NCBI RefSeq assembly: GCF_001956915.1
Contig: NZ_MLJO01000012.1
Location: forward strand, 111,831-175,830
DNA: 64,000 nt
Source: Intrasporangium flavum
Lineage (GTDB): Bacteria > Actinomycetota > Actinomycetes > Actinomycetales > Dermatophilaceae
Reading direction: 5' to 3'
This document shows, one piece after another, positions 24,081-33,551 of this stretch. A program made the translations under genes and the position numbers. The notes beneath the pieces are model-generated. The model made no database searches. It was not told where the DNA came from and saw only the letters and a list, made by a program, of their open reading frames with translations. Each line of letters begins with the position of its first letter. Position 1 is the first letter of the stretch.

Positions 24081-25079
24081 GTGGGCGCCTCCCAACGCGT
24101 GACGACGTCGTCGCGAACCGAGTCCGCCCCGGCCCGTCGGACGAGTGGCGCGAGGAGCGCCGTCGCCGCGGTCGGGGAGGTCGCCGCTGCGCTGCTGACG
24201 CCCACCGGGCTGGCCGGCGCCGCCCTCGAGGCCACGTGGATCGGCCTGCACATGGCGCTCTGGCCGGTCGGCCACCTCGGCGCCCGCGCGTCCGACCGGC
24301 GCGACGGCTACCGCGTGGGGCACCTGACGCCCAGCCAGCGCGGCCTCATCGTCAGCGACGTCGAGGCCGCCGGCACGCCGATCCTGCTCGTGCACGGCAT
24401 GGTCGACAACCGCTCGATCTTCACCGTGCTGCGCCGGGGGCTGTCGCGGCGCGGCTTCGGACGCATCGACACCATCAACTACTCGATGTTCACCGGCGAC
24501 GTCCGGGCGGCCGCCGCCGACCTCGGCGCGGAGGTCGAACGGATCGTCGAGGAGACCGGCTACGAGCGCATCCACGTCATCGGCCACTCGATGGGCGGGC
24601 TCATCGCCCGCTACTACGTGACGCGGCTGGGCGGCGACGCACACGTGCACACCCTCGTGACGCTCGGCACCCCGCACCGCGGCAGCTACCTCGCCTACGC
24701 CTGGAACAACGGCCTGACCCGCCAGCTGCGCCCGCGAAGCCGACTCTTCGCCGAGCTCGCCCGGCCGGTGCGCGACTGCCAGACGCGCTTCATCGCCTAC
24801 TGGTCCGACCTCGACCAGGTCGTCGTGCCACAGAGGAACGCCGCCCTGCACCACCCCGACCTCAACGTGCACAACATCGCGCTGCACGGCGTCGGGCACA
24901 TGAGCATCCCGATCACGAGCAGCGTCGTGCACGGCATCTCGGCCGCGCTGGCCCACCTCGACACCACGGGCGCCACCCTGACCCCGGGCGTCAGCCCGCT
25001 GCGCACCCGCCACTCCCCCGACGGGGGCACGCCGAAGCCGCGCGGTGGAAAACCGCCACGGAAGCCGCAGATGCCCTAG
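24081..25079 (+). CDS. Lipase-like alpha/beta hydrolase
   Basis: The 332-aa protein has the lipase fold signatures: oxyanion LLVHGMVDN, nucleophile elbow GHSMGG (~168-173), TLGTPHRGSYLA, an acid in FIAYWSDLDQVV and the catalytic His in GVGHMSI. This matches secreted or membrane-associated triacylglycerol lipases and esterases of the EstA/LipA type in actinobacteria. The N-terminus has a hydrophobic stretch (AAVGEVAAALLTPTGLAGAA) but no clean signal peptide. The C-terminal ~40 residues are basic and proline-rich. It starts with GTG 24081 on a probably leaderless mRNA. Confidence 0.88.
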   Translation: MGASQRVTTSSRTESAPARRTSGARSAVAAVGEVAAALLTPTGLAGAALEATWIGLHMALWPVGHLGARASDRRDGYRVGHLTPSQRGLIVSDVEAAGTPILLVHGMVDNRSIFTVLRRGLSRRGFGRIDTINYSMFTGDVRAAAADLGAEVERIVEETGYERIHVIGHSMGGLIARYYVTRLGGDAHVHTLVTLGTPHRGSYLAYAWNNGLTRQLRPRSRLFAELARPVRDCQTRFIAYWSDLDQVVVPQRNAALHHPDLNVHNIALHGVGHMSIPITSSVVHGISAALAHLDTTGATLTPGVSPLRTRHSPDGGTPKPRGGKPPRKPQMP

Positions 25080-25202
25080 GGTCGGGCACAGTCGCGAACC
25101 CTCCACCGCGACGCAGCTCCTGCGTTCCTCACCGTTTTTTGCATCACGAAACGGTCACGTTACGCTGGGCGCTCGCAACCGGAACCGATAGGTCAGCTCT
25201 TC

Positions 25203-26042
25203 GTGCCCAGCAACAACAGTTACACCGGCCGGCACCGGCCGCCCTCGAAACCGTCACGGGGTCGACAGTTCGTCGTCCCCGTCGCTCTGCTCTCCTCGAC
25301 CGTCGCCGGGGGCCTCGTCGTCCGGCAGGCCGGCGCCCAGGAGCTGAGCCCCGAGGCCGCCGCCATGAAGAACGTGTCGAACTCCGTCGCAGGCCTCGGC
25401 CTCGCCGCCGACCCGGACGCCGTGGCCGCCGCCGCCGCCAACCGCGCCGGCGCCCGCTCCTCCCGCGACATGGCCCGCGACGCGAGCGCCATCATCGTGG
25501 GCGCGACGACCTCCGCCGAGGCCGCCGCCGCCGATGCCCAGGAGGCCGCCGACCGCGCCGCCGCCGCCGAGAAGGCGCGGGCCAAGGCCAAGGCCGAGGC
25601 CGACCGCAAGGCCAAGGAAGCAGCCAGGGCCCGGGCCATCGCCCGGGCTCACCGTTGGGTGAACCCACTCAGCGGCTACACGCTCACCTCGGGCTTCGGG
25701 TGGCGCTGGGGCAAGATGCACCCGGCCCAGGACCTCGCCGTCGCCACGGGCACCCCGGTCCACGCGCTCTCGAGCGGCACCGTCGTCTTCTCCGGCTGGT
25801 CCACCGAGGGCTACGGCTACATGGTCAAGATCCGCTACTGGGACGGCACCGTCTCGTGGATGGCCCACAACAGCCGCCTCGTCGTCTCCGTGGGTGAGGA
25901 GGTCGAGCCGGGCCAGCTCGTCTCCTACAGCGGCTCCACCGGCAACTCGACCGGTCCGCACGTCCACCTCGAGATCCACCCGGACGACGGCGCGGCCGTC
26001 TCCCCGCGGCCCTGGCTCGCCGACCGCGGCGTCTACCTCTGA
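25203..26042 (+). CDS. Secreted M23 (LytM) peptidoglycan endopeptidase
   Basis: The 279-aa product has an N-terminal membrane/signal segment (FVVPVALLSSTVAGGLVV), an Ala-rich coiled coil of ~90 residues (AEAAAADAQEAADRAAAAEK) and a complete LytM domain: SGFGWRWGKMHPAQDLA with zinc ligands H and D (~173-177), and the closing HVHLE (~254-258). It should cut peptide cross-links in the cell wall during growth or division. GTG 25203 lacks a strong ribosome-binding site. The leader has a 6-bp inverted repeat CCGTTT/AAACGG around 25134-25153. Confidence 0.92.
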   Translation: MPSNNSYTGRHRPPSKPSRGRQFVVPVALLSSTVAGGLVVRQAGAQELSPEAAAMKNVSNSVAGLGLAADPDAVAAAAANRAGARSSRDMARDASAIIVGATTSAEAAAADAQEAADRAAAAEKARAKAKAEADRKAKEAARARAIARAHRWVNPLSGYTLTSGFGWRWGKMHPAQDLAVATGTPVHALSSGTVVFSGWSTEGYGYMVKIRYWDGTVSWMAHNSRLVVSVGEEVEPGQLVSYSGSTGNSTGPHVHLEIHPDDGAAVSPRPWLADRGVYL

Positions 26043-26097
26043 CCCGACCCGCGCCGGCCGCCCGCACCGGCAGCCGCACCGACGCGCACGGCGTCAC

Positions 26098-26142
26098 GAC
26101 GCACGGGGCCCGCCCCACCCGGGGCGGGCCTCGTCGTGCGTC
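26098..26142. terminator. GC-rich terminator hairpin between M23 peptidase and pcrA
   Basis: GGCCCGCCCC (26107-26116) pairs perfectly with GGGGCGGGCC (26121-26130) over a 4-nt loop, and GACGCACG/CGTGCGTC extends the stem outside. It serves convergent genes. A 23-bp imperfect direct repeat beginning GCGTCCGGTGGGCGC (26138 and 26161) follows. Confidence 0.85.
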
Positions 26143-26192
26143 CGGTGGGCGCACCTGTCAGGCGTCCGGTGGGCGCCTGTCGGGCTGTGCCC

Positions 26193-28691
26193 TCAGAGCT
26201 TGACGAGCGGCGCGTAGCGCAGCAGCAGGCGCTTGGTGCCGGTGTCGGGACCGAAGTCGACGTGCGCCATCGACTTGTCGCCCTCCCCCTCGACCCGCAC
26301 CACGGTGCCGAGGCCGAAGGCGTCGTGGCTGACGCGGTCACCGGCGTCGAGCGAGATGACCGGGCGCTTGCCCGGGCTGCGGACCCCGGGGCGGGCCGCG
26401 AGCGTCGCGACGGCGGGCCGGTCGGAGCCGCGGGCGCCGCTGAAGGACGGGCCGAGCCGCTGCCAGTCGAGCAGGTCGCCGGGGATCTCGTCGAGGAAGC
26501 GTGACGGCGGGTTGTACTGCGGGGCGCCCCACGCCGAGCGCACGGCGGCCCGCGTCAGGTAGAGCCGCTCGCGGGCCCGGGTGATGCCGACGTAGGCGAG
26601 GCGGCGCTCCTCCTCGAGCTCCTTGGGGTCGCCGAGGGCGCGCAGGTGCGGGAAGGTGCCGTCCTCCATGCCGGTGAGGAAGACGACGGGGAACTCCAGG
26701 CCCTTGGCCGTGTGCAGCGTCATGAGCGTGACCACGCCCTGGGCCTGCGCCTCGGGCTCGTCGGGGATCTCGTCGGCGTCGGCCACGAGGGAGACCTGCT
26801 CGAGGAACTCCTCGAGGGGACCGGCCGGTGCGACGTCCTCGGGCTCGGCGTCGGGCTGGCCGGGCGTCGAGGCGGCCTGACCGGTGACCTCGGCCTCGGC
26901 GGCGTCGCGGGCCCGGCGCTCGTCGTACTCCTGCGCGACGGCGACGAGCTCGGCGAGGTTCTCGATGCGGGTCTCGTCCTGGGGGTCCTGGCTCGCGCGC
27001 AGCTCGGCGAGGTACCCGCTCTGGTCGAGGACGGCCTCGAGCAGGGTCGCGATGCCGCCGCCGCTCTCGTAGACGAGCCGCAGCTGCTCGAGCATCGAGG
27101 TGAAGCCCTGGATCGCGGCCACCGAGCGCGTCGCGATGCCGGGGGCGTCCTCGGCCCTGCCCAGGGCCGCGACGAACGGGATGCGCTCGCGCTCGGCGAG
27201 GGCGGCGACGCAGGCCTCTGCGCGGTCGCCGATGCCGCGCTTGGGGGTGTTGAGGATGCGGCGCAGGTTGACGGTGTCGGTGGGGTTGGACACGACGCGC
27301 AGGTAGGCGAGGGCGTCCTTGATCTCGCGGCGCTCGTAGAACCGGGTGCCGCCGACCACCTTGTAGGGCAGGCCGGTGCGCACGAGGACCTCCTCGACGG
27401 CACGGCTCTGGGCGTTGGTGCGGTAGAACACCGCGACGTCGCCCGGCTTGACGCCGTGCTCGGCGAGGTCGTCGATCTGCTTGGCGACGAAGGCCGCCTC
27501 GTCGTGCTCGTTGTCGGCGACGTAGCCCACGATCATCGCGCCGTCGCCGGAGTCGGTCCAGAGGTTCTTGGCCCGACGCCCCTCGTTGCGGGCGATGACG
27601 GAGTTGGCGGCCCGCAGGATGCGCTGCGTGGAGCGGTAGTTCTGCTCGAGCAGGATGGTCCGCGCGTCCGGGTAGTCCTTCTCGAACTCGAGGATGTTGC
27701 GGATCGTCGCGCCGCGGAAGGCGTAGATCGACTGGTCGGAGTCGCCGACGACGCACAGCTCGGCCGGCGGCACGGCGTAGGCGCCCTCGGGGCCTCTGAC
27801 CTCGCCGACGAGCTCGCGGATCAGCTGGTATTGCGCCTGGTTGGTGTCCTGGTACTCGTCGACGAGCACGTGCCGGAACCGTCGCCGGTAGTACTCCGCG
27901 ACGTCCGGGAAGGCCTGCAGGATGTTGACGGTCATCATGATGATGTCGTCGAAGTCGAGGGCGTTGGCCTGGCGCAGGCGCCGCTGGTACTGGGTGTAGG
28001 CCTGCGACACCGTGCGGTCGTAGTGGTTGCCCTCGGCCACCTGCGAGGCGTAGGTCTCCTCGTCGATGAGCTCGTTCTTGAGGTTGCTGACCTGCGCGGA
28101 GAAGCTGCGCGGCGGGTAGCGCTTGGGGTCGAGGTCGAGGTCGCGCAGCACGAGGCCCATGAGGCGCTGGCTGTCGGCGGCGTCGTAGATCGAGAACGTC
28201 GACTTCATGCCGACCTTGGCGGACTCGCGCCGCAGGATCCGCACGCACGCCGAGTGGAAGGTCATGACCCACATGGCGCGTGCCCGCGGCCCGACGATGG
28301 CCTCGACGCGCTCGCGCATCTCCGCGGCCGCCTTGTTCGTGAAGGTGATGGCCAGCACCTGGCCGGGCTGCACGCCGCGCTCGCCGAGGAGCCAGGCGAT
28401 GCGGTGGGTCAGCACGCGGGTCTTGCCCGAGCCGGCGCCGGCGACGATGAGCAGCGGACCACCCTCGTGGACGACGGCCTCGCGCTGCTGCGGGTTGAGG
28501 CCCAGCAGGAGCGTCTCGGGGTCGAGGTGCGCCGGTGCACCCGGCGTGGCGACGCCGCCCTGCGCGGCCGCCTCGGCCCACGTCGGCACGCCCCGCTCGG
28601 TGACCTCGCCGGCGCGCCCGGCCGCCGCTGGGGTACCGGCCCCGCCGCGCTCGAATCCGGGCATGGGAAGGTCGTCGAAGAGCGTGCTCAT
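26193..28691 (-). CDS. pcrA: ATP-dependent DNA helicase PcrA/UvrD
   Basis: The 832-aa SF1A helicase holds all motifs: Walker A AGAGSGKT (84-91), ITFTNKAAAEMRERV, motif II DEYQDT (~275-280), GDSDQSIYAFRGA, QNYRST, LMTLHTAKGLEFP and VGITRARERLY. A ~60-residue disordered N-terminus and a C-terminal Tudor-like tail (DRVSHDAFGLGTVVRVEG) are typical of actinobacterial PcrA. An acidic insert near residues 590-630 is variable. It works in nucleotide excision repair and in clearing replication and transcription blocks. A TAGGCT hexamer lies 9 nt before the ATG. Confidence 0.96.
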   Translation of the reverse strand: MSTLFDDLPMPGFERGGAGTPAAAGRAGEVTERGVPTWAEAAAQGGVATPGAPAHLDPETLLLGLNPQQREAVVHEGGPLLIVAGAGSGKTRVLTHRIAWLLGERGVQPGQVLAITFTNKAAAEMRERVEAIVGPRARAMWVMTFHSACVRILRRESAKVGMKSTFSIYDAADSQRLMGLVLRDLDLDPKRYPPRSFSAQVSNLKNELIDEETYASQVAEGNHYDRTVSQAYTQYQRRLRQANALDFDDIIMMTVNILQAFPDVAEYYRRRFRHVLVDEYQDTNQAQYQLIRELVGEVRGPEGAYAVPPAELCVVGDSDQSIYAFRGATIRNILEFEKDYPDARTILLEQNYRSTQRILRAANSVIARNEGRRAKNLWTDSGDGAMIVGYVADNEHDEAAFVAKQIDDLAEHGVKPGDVAVFYRTNAQSRAVEEVLVRTGLPYKVVGGTRFYERREIKDALAYLRVVSNPTDTVNLRRILNTPKRGIGDRAEACVAALAERERIPFVAALGRAEDAPGIATRSVAAIQGFTSMLEQLRLVYESGGGIATLLEAVLDQSGYLAELRASQDPQDETRIENLAELVAVAQEYDERRARDAAEAEVTGQAASTPGQPDAEPEDVAPAGPLEEFLEQVSLVADADEIPDEPEAQAQGVVTLMTLHTAKGLEFPVVFLTGMEDGTFPHLRALGDPKELEEERRLAYVGITRARERLYLTRAAVRSAWGAPQYNPPSRFLDEIPGDLLDWQRLGPSFSGARGSDRPAVATLAARPGVRSPGKRPVISLDAGDRVSHDAFGLGTVVRVEGEGDKSMAHVDFGPDTGTKRLLLRYAPLVKL

Positions 28692-28748
28692 GATGGGCCC
28701 AGCCTACGTCTCACCACCCACACCGCCCGACCACGGCACGATGGGTCC

Positions 28749-29351
28749 ATGACCTCCGAGCAGAGCGCCGAGCAGAGCGCCGGGCAGACCCGGGAGCCGA
28801 TCCCCGAGCAGGCGCCCGAGCAGGCACCGCACGCGGGCACCGACGCCGGGGCGTGGCCGGAGTGCCCCACGTTCTTCGTGCATCCCGCCCTCCCGGAGGA
28901 CGTGCCCGAGCTGCTGCGCCTCGTGCGCGCGCTCGCCGACTACGAGAAGGAGCCCGAGGCCGCCGTCGCGACCCCGGAACAGTTCGCCGAGGCCCTCTTC
29001 CCCGCCGACGGGTCGCCTGTGGCGTCGGCGCACGTCGCCGTCAAGGACGGCCGCATCGTCGGCATGGCGCTGTGGTTCACGACGTTCTCGACGTGGACCG
29101 GGCAGCCCGGCATCTGGCTCGAGGACCTCTTCGTCGACCCCGACTCGCGCGGCGAGGGCATCGGCACGGCGCTGCTCTACGAGCTCGCGGCCACCTGCGT
29201 CGATCGCGGCTGGACGCGCCTGGAGTGGTCGGTGCTCGACTGGAACGCGCCCTCGATCGCCTTCTACCGCTCGCACGGCGCCCGCCCCCTCGACGACTGG
29301 ACGACCTTCCGCGTCGACGGTGACGCGCTGACCCGGCTCGCAGGCCTCTAG
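28749..29351 (+). CDS. GNAT family N-acetyltransferase
   Basis: The 200-aa protein has a ~40-residue Gln/Glu/Ala-rich leader and a GNAT fold similar to diamine N-acetyltransferases: RALADYEKEPEAAVATPEQF, MALWFTTFSTWTGQPGIWLEDLFV and the acetyl-CoA loop DSRGEGIGTALLYEL, then WSVLDWNAPSIAFYRSHGA. This pattern is like SSAT (spermidine/thialysine acetyltransferase) proteins, so a polyamine-like amine is a possible substrate. The WS/DGAT gene starts immediately after its TAG stop. Confidence 0.88.
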   Translation: MTSEQSAEQSAGQTREPIPEQAPEQAPHAGTDAGAWPECPTFFVHPALPEDVPELLRLVRALADYEKEPEAAVATPEQFAEALFPADGSPVASAHVAVKDGRIVGMALWFTTFSTWTGQPGIWLEDLFVDPDSRGEGIGTALLYELAATCVDRGWTRLEWSVLDWNAPSIAFYRSHGARPLDDWTTFRVDGDALTRLAGL

Positions 29352-30851
29352 GTGTCGCCCACGCGCGGCGGACCCGGATCGCCCGGCGACCCGCCCGGTC
29401 CCCGCCCGAGGCGTCCGCCCCGGCGGATGGGCTCGGCGGACGTGCTGTGGCTGACCATGGACCGGCCGACCAACCTCATGGTCGTCGTCTCCGTCGTGCT
29501 CCTCGAGTCGGTGCCCGACTGGGACCGCGTGCTCGAGGTGCTGCGCACCCGGATCGTCGAGCCCTACCCCGTCTTCAGCCAGCGCCCCCGGCGGTCCGCG
29601 CGGGTCCTGGGCCGCTGGCTGTGGGAGGACGACCCCGACTTCGACCTCGCGCGGCACGTGCGGCGAGCCACCCTCTCGGGACAAGGCACGGCCGCCGAGG
29701 CCGACGCGGAACTGCAGGCCTACGTCGAGGAGCAGCTCCCGCGCCCGTTCGACCGGACGCGTCCACTCTGGGAGGTCCACCTCGTCGACGGCCACGGGTC
29801 CGGAGCGGCACTCGTGTTCCGCAGCCACCACGCCCTCGCCGACGGGATCGCCCTGACGCGGGTGCTGCTGGGACTGACCGAGGACGCCGACGGGGTGCCG
29901 GGCGACCTCGTCGGGCCTTCGGCCGCCGGCGACCTGCCACCACTGCCCGTGGGCGGTCCCGCGGCATCGGGCGCCCTCAGCGCGGGACTGCGCCTGGCCC
30001 GAAGCTCCGCGCGCTCGGCCTGGAACCGCTTGCGCTCCAAGGGGGCCCGCGCCGCCGTCACCGATGCGGCCGGCATCACCCTGCGCACCGGCCAGGTCGT
30101 CTCCGACCTGCTGCTGACGACCAACCCGACCAGCGCGGTCGGCGGCGTCCCGGGACGGCGCAAGCGTCTCGTCTGGACCGAGCCGCTGCCGCTCGGCGGC
30201 CTCAAGGGCGTCGGCAGGCTCGTCGGCGCGACCCTCAACGACGTGCTCCTGAGCGCGGTGGCGGGCGCCCTGCACGAGTACCAGCAGGAGCACGGTCACC
30301 CGCCCGTCGATCTCGTGACGATGGTGCCGGTCAACGTGCGCCCGCTCGACGAGCCGTTGCCGCGCGAGCTCGGCAACCGGTTCGCCCTCGTCTTCCTGCG
30401 CTTCCCGAGCGGCGACGCCACCCCGCTCGGCCGGCTCGCCCTGTCCAAGGCGCGCATGGACTGGCTCAAGGCCTCGCCCGAGGCGGCCCTCACCTTCGCC
30501 CTCATCTCCGTCATCGGCCGCCTCCCGGCCGCGATCGAGCGCTGGGTCGTCGACTTCTTCGCCGACAAGGCGATCGGGGTCACGACGAACGTCGCCGGGC
30601 CGCGGCAGGTCCGGTACCTCGCGGGTGTCCCGGTCGCCGGGGTGCTGGGCTGGGTGCCCGGGTCGGGGCGCCACACGCTCGGCTTCTGCATCGTCACCTA
30701 CGACGACACCCTGCGGGTCGGCATCATGGCCGACGAGTCGGTCGTGCCCGATCCCGAGGCCCTGCTGGCGGCCCTCGAGGAGGAGGTGGCCCTGCTGGTT
30801 CGCATCGGGGCCGCCGCTCCCACCCCGGGCTCCCGGCGGCGGCGGTCGTAG
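29352..30851 (+). CDS. WS/DGAT wax ester synthase/diacylglycerol acyltransferase
   Basis: The 499-aa protein has the catalytic HHALADG (~158-164, HHxxxDG), the N-terminal LWLTMDRPTNLMVVV region that replaces the usual substrate-entry motif, and the C-terminal TNVAGPRQVRYLAGVPV with the conserved NVPGP-like block. The reaction esterifies fatty acyl-CoA to a long-chain alcohol or diacylglycerol for storage lipid. GTG 29352 directly abuts the GNAT stop; ATG 29427 at MGSADVLWLTM is an alternative that fits family starts better. It is in line with qor. Confidence 0.88.
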   Translation: MSPTRGGPGSPGDPPGPRPRRPPRRMGSADVLWLTMDRPTNLMVVVSVVLLESVPDWDRVLEVLRTRIVEPYPVFSQRPRRSARVLGRWLWEDDPDFDLARHVRRATLSGQGTAAEADAELQAYVEEQLPRPFDRTRPLWEVHLVDGHGSGAALVFRSHHALADGIALTRVLLGLTEDADGVPGDLVGPSAAGDLPPLPVGGPAASGALSAGLRLARSSARSAWNRLRSKGARAAVTDAAGITLRTGQVVSDLLLTTNPTSAVGGVPGRRKRLVWTEPLPLGGLKGVGRLVGATLNDVLLSAVAGALHEYQQEHGHPPVDLVTMVPVNVRPLDEPLPRELGNRFALVFLRFPSGDATPLGRLALSKARMDWLKASPEAALTFALISVIGRLPAAIERWVVDFFADKAIGVTTNVAGPRQVRYLAGVPVAGVLGWVPGSGRHTLGFCIVTYDDTLRVGIMADESVVPDPEALLAALEEEVALLVRIGAAAPTPGSRRRRS

Positions 30852-30861
30852 GGTGGCGAGC
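30849..30861 (+). promoter_or_regulatory. Leaderless -10 box made from a stop codon, before the quinone oxidoreductase
   Basis: TAGGGT (30849-30854) begins with the TAG stop of the WS/DGAT gene and is 7 nt from the ATG at 30862. The oxidoreductase may be transcribed independently of the genes upstream. Confidence 0.55.
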
Positions 30862-31854
30862 ATGACCACCGCCACCAGCGTCTTCGTCACCGAACCCGGC
30901 GACCGCAGCGTCCTCGAGCTGCGCGAGCACGACGTGCCCGAGCCCGGACCGGGCGAGGTGCAGGTGGAGGTCGCCGCCGCGGGGGTCAACTTCATCGACG
31001 TCTACAAGCGCCAGGGCGTCTACACCGTCCCGACGCCGTTCGTCCTCGGTGAGGAGGGCGCCGGCACCGTCGTCGCGGTCGGTCCGGGTGTCGAGCGCTT
31101 CGCGACGGGCGACCGCGTGGCCTGGTGCCAGTCGGCCGGCAGCGAGTCGACCCTGGCCAACAAGCCGGCGTCCGCGCTCGTCCACGTGCCCGACGGTCTC
31201 GACCTCGAGGTCGCCGCGGCCGCGATGCTCCAGGGGCTCACTGCGCACTACCTCGTCACGAGCACGTTCGCGGTGTCCGAGGGCGACGTCGCGCTCGTCC
31301 ACGCCGCCGCGGGAGGCGTCGGCCAGCTGCTCGTCCAGATGGTCACACAGCGTGGGGCCACCGTCGTCGCAACGGCCGGCACCGACGAGAAGCTCTCCAT
31401 CGCAACGGATCTCGGCGCCCAGCACGTCATCAACTACTCGCAGTTCTCGGCGCCCGAGGACCTCTCCGCCGCCATCCGAGCGGCGGCCGGCCGTGGCGTC
31501 GACGTCGCCTACGACGGCGTCGGCAAGGCCACCTTCGACGCGTCGCTGGCCTCCCTGCGCCCGCGCGGCACGATGGTCCTCTTCGGCGGCGCGAGCGGCC
31601 AGGTGCCGCCCTTCGACATCCAGCGGCTCAACTCCGGCGGCTCCCTCTTCCTCACCCGGCCGACGCTCGGGCACTACGTGGCCACGCGCGAGGAGTACGA
31701 GTGGCGGGCCGGCGAGGTGCTCGGCGCCATCGCCGACGGTTCGCTGAGGCTCGAGATCGGCGGCCGCTACGCGTTCGCCGAGGTCGCCGACGCCTACGAG
31801 GCGCTCGAGGGTCGCCGCACCACGGGCAAGCTCGTCCTGGTGCCCGGCCGGTGA
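30862..31854 (+). CDS. Zinc-independent NADPH:quinone oxidoreductase (QOR/MDR family)
   Basis: The 330-aa medium-chain dehydrogenase has the QOR features: GVNFIDVYKRQGVYTVPTPF, GEEGAGTVVAVGPGV, the nucleotide-binding VHAAAGGVGQLLVQM (~142-156) and DVAYDGVGKATFDASL. No catalytic or structural zinc cysteines are present. It reduces quinones with NADPH in one-electron steps. Its stop overlaps the next gene's start (GTGA), so it is translated with the amidohydrolase. Confidence 0.93.
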   Translation: MTTATSVFVTEPGDRSVLELREHDVPEPGPGEVQVEVAAAGVNFIDVYKRQGVYTVPTPFVLGEEGAGTVVAVGPGVERFATGDRVAWCQSAGSESTLANKPASALVHVPDGLDLEVAAAAMLQGLTAHYLVTSTFAVSEGDVALVHAAAGGVGQLLVQMVTQRGATVVATAGTDEKLSIATDLGAQHVINYSQFSAPEDLSAAIRAAAGRGVDVAYDGVGKATFDASLASLRPRGTMVLFGGASGQVPPFDIQRLNSGGSLFLTRPTLGHYVATREEYEWRAGEVLGAIADGSLRLEIGGRYAFAEVADAYEALEGRRTTGKLVLVPGR

Positions 31855-33443
31855 CCCGGCTGCTCCTGCGCCACCACCGCATCCGGACCGGCGTCGCCGC
31901 CGCCGGCGCGTCGCCGTGGACCGACGCGCTGCTCGTCGAGGACGGACGCGTCGTGGCCGTCGGTGCCGACGCCCGCGAGGCCGCCGGTGCAGGCCCGTGC
32001 GAGGTCGTCGACCTGCCCGGTGCCGTCGTCATGCCGGGCCTGCACGACGCCCACGTGCACACCGAGTGGCTCTCGCGCGACATGGCCTCGGTCGACCTGC
32101 GCGACGCCACGTCGCTCGAGGAGGCGCTCGGACGCGTCGCGGCCCACGCGTCGACGCTCCCGCCCGGGGCCGCGCTGCACAGCGGGCGGTGGAACCACAA
32201 CGTGTGGGACGTGCCGGTCCAGCCCGACCGGCGCGCCCTCGACTCCGTGACGGAGGGACGCCTGGCTGCCCTCGCCAGCGTCGACGGCCACACCAACTGG
32301 GCCAACTCGGCGACGCTGCGGGCCGCGGGCATCACCCGCGACACCCTCGACCCGGTCGGCGGCGAGATCGACCGCGACGCCGACGGCGAGCCCACCGGCA
32401 TCCTGCGCGAGAAGGCCCAGGAGCTGCTGCTCGCCATCGACCACGACGAGGGACCCCTGCGGCCGTGGCTCGAGCGGTGCCAGCAGCGGCTGCTGTCGGT
32501 CGGCCTGACGAGCATCACCGACATCGACGGCGAGGACGCCCGCGACGCCTACGCCGCGATGCACGCCGACGGCGAGCTGCGCCTGCGCGTCACCAAGTGC
32601 ACCCGCGACGGCGACCTCGAGGCCGCCATCGAGCAGGGCCGCCGGTCGGGACAGGGCGACGACGTGTTCCGCGTCGGGCCGGTGAAGTTCTTCAGCGACG
32701 GGGCGCTCGGGTCGCACACCGCGCACATGACCGAGCCGTTCGTCGGGCACGAGGGCTGCGGCATCGCGGCCATGCCGCACGACGTGCTCGTCGAACGGAC
32801 GCTCCTCGCGGTGCGCTCGGGCCTCGACGTCGCCACGCACGCGATCGGCGACGAGGCCAACCGGCTCGTCCTCGACGCGTTCGAGGCGGTCCGCGCGTCC
32901 GGCGGCGTCGGGGCGGACGCGCTGCTGCGCGTCGAGCACGCCCAGCACGTGCGGCCGGTCGACGTGCCGCGGTTCCGTTCGCTCGGCGTGGTCGCCTCGA
33001 TGCAGCCGAGCCACTGCACCGCCGACCTCGACCTCGCCGACGCCATCATCGGCCCGCGGCGCCTCGCCTCCTACGCGTGGCGCACCTTCCTCGACGCCGG
33101 GGTGGCGGTGGCCTTCGGGTCGGACGCCCCCGTGGAGGACCCGAACCCGTTCTGGGGCCTGCACGCCGCCGTCACGCGCCAGCGGCCCGACGGCCACCCG
33201 CTCGGCGGCTGGCGGCCGGAGGAGAAGGTGACGCTCGACGAGGCCGTGCACGCGTTCACCGTCGCGGCGCACGCGGCGGTCGGTCGCACCGACGTCGGCC
33301 GGCTCGCGCCCGGGCAGCTCGCCGACCTCGTGTGCCTCGACCGCGACCCGTGGGAGCTCGAGCACTCCGACCCGGCCGCGATCCGCGACACCCGAGTGCT
33401 GCAGACGCGCATCGCCGGCGAGCTCGTCCACGACGCCTCCTGA
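31851..33443 (+). CDS. Amidohydrolase 3 (YtcJ-like) metal-dependent hydrolase
   Basis: The 530-aa protein has the metal-binding GLHDAHVHTEW (~63-73, HxH), VKFFSDGALGSHTAHM, ATHAIGDEANRLVLDAF, VEHAQHVRP and FGSDAPVEDPNPFWGL with the metal Asp. This is the full set for the YtcJ/NfdA group, known for N-substituted formamides and other amides; the real substrate is not known. The start is GTG 31851 in a 4-nt overlap with qor. The four-gene run from 28749 suggests a lipid- or amine-related function but no pathway is evident. Confidence 0.9.
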   Translation: MTRLLLRHHRIRTGVAAAGASPWTDALLVEDGRVVAVGADAREAAGAGPCEVVDLPGAVVMPGLHDAHVHTEWLSRDMASVDLRDATSLEEALGRVAAHASTLPPGAALHSGRWNHNVWDVPVQPDRRALDSVTEGRLAALASVDGHTNWANSATLRAAGITRDTLDPVGGEIDRDADGEPTGILREKAQELLLAIDHDEGPLRPWLERCQQRLLSVGLTSITDIDGEDARDAYAAMHADGELRLRVTKCTRDGDLEAAIEQGRRSGQGDDVFRVGPVKFFSDGALGSHTAHMTEPFVGHEGCGIAAMPHDVLVERTLLAVRSGLDVATHAIGDEANRLVLDAFEAVRASGGVGADALLRVEHAQHVRPVDVPRFRSLGVVASMQPSHCTADLDLADAIIGPRRLASYAWRTFLDAGVAVAFGSDAPVEDPNPFWGLHAAVTRQRPDGHPLGGWRPEEKVTLDEAVHAFTVAAHAAVGRTDVGRLAPGQLADLVCLDRDPWELEHSDPAAIRDTRVLQTRIAGELVHDAS

Positions 33444-33463
33444 CCCCCTCCCCACCCCGCGCG

Positions 33464-33551
33464 GTTCACGATGACGACCACCTTTCAGCCAACGCGACGC
33501 GTCCACGCTCGGCCCGCGCTCACAGCCGGAATGGTGGTCGTCATCCGGAAC
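33464..33551. repeat. 88-bp inverted-repeat element, left copy
   Basis: Two 19-bp arms, 33464-33482 (GTTCACGATGACGACCACC) and 33533-33551, are inverted with 17 of 19 positions matching. The same design recurs at 34472-34560. This copy overlaps the 3' end of the AbiEi-like gene, whose C-terminus (FRMTTTIP) is encoded in it. Confidence 0.85.

Noticed and set aside
25080..25202. Possible c-di-AMP (ydaO) riboswitch before the cell-wall peptidase gene.
   Set aside because: The conserved blocks of that RNA are not present in the 123-bp leader; only a short inverted repeat is visible.
25181..25206. GGAACC followed by CGTG before the M23 peptidase, resembling an ECF promoter.
   Set aside because: The CGTG would overlap the GTG start codon, so a transcript from it would begin inside the gene with no other start codon nearby.
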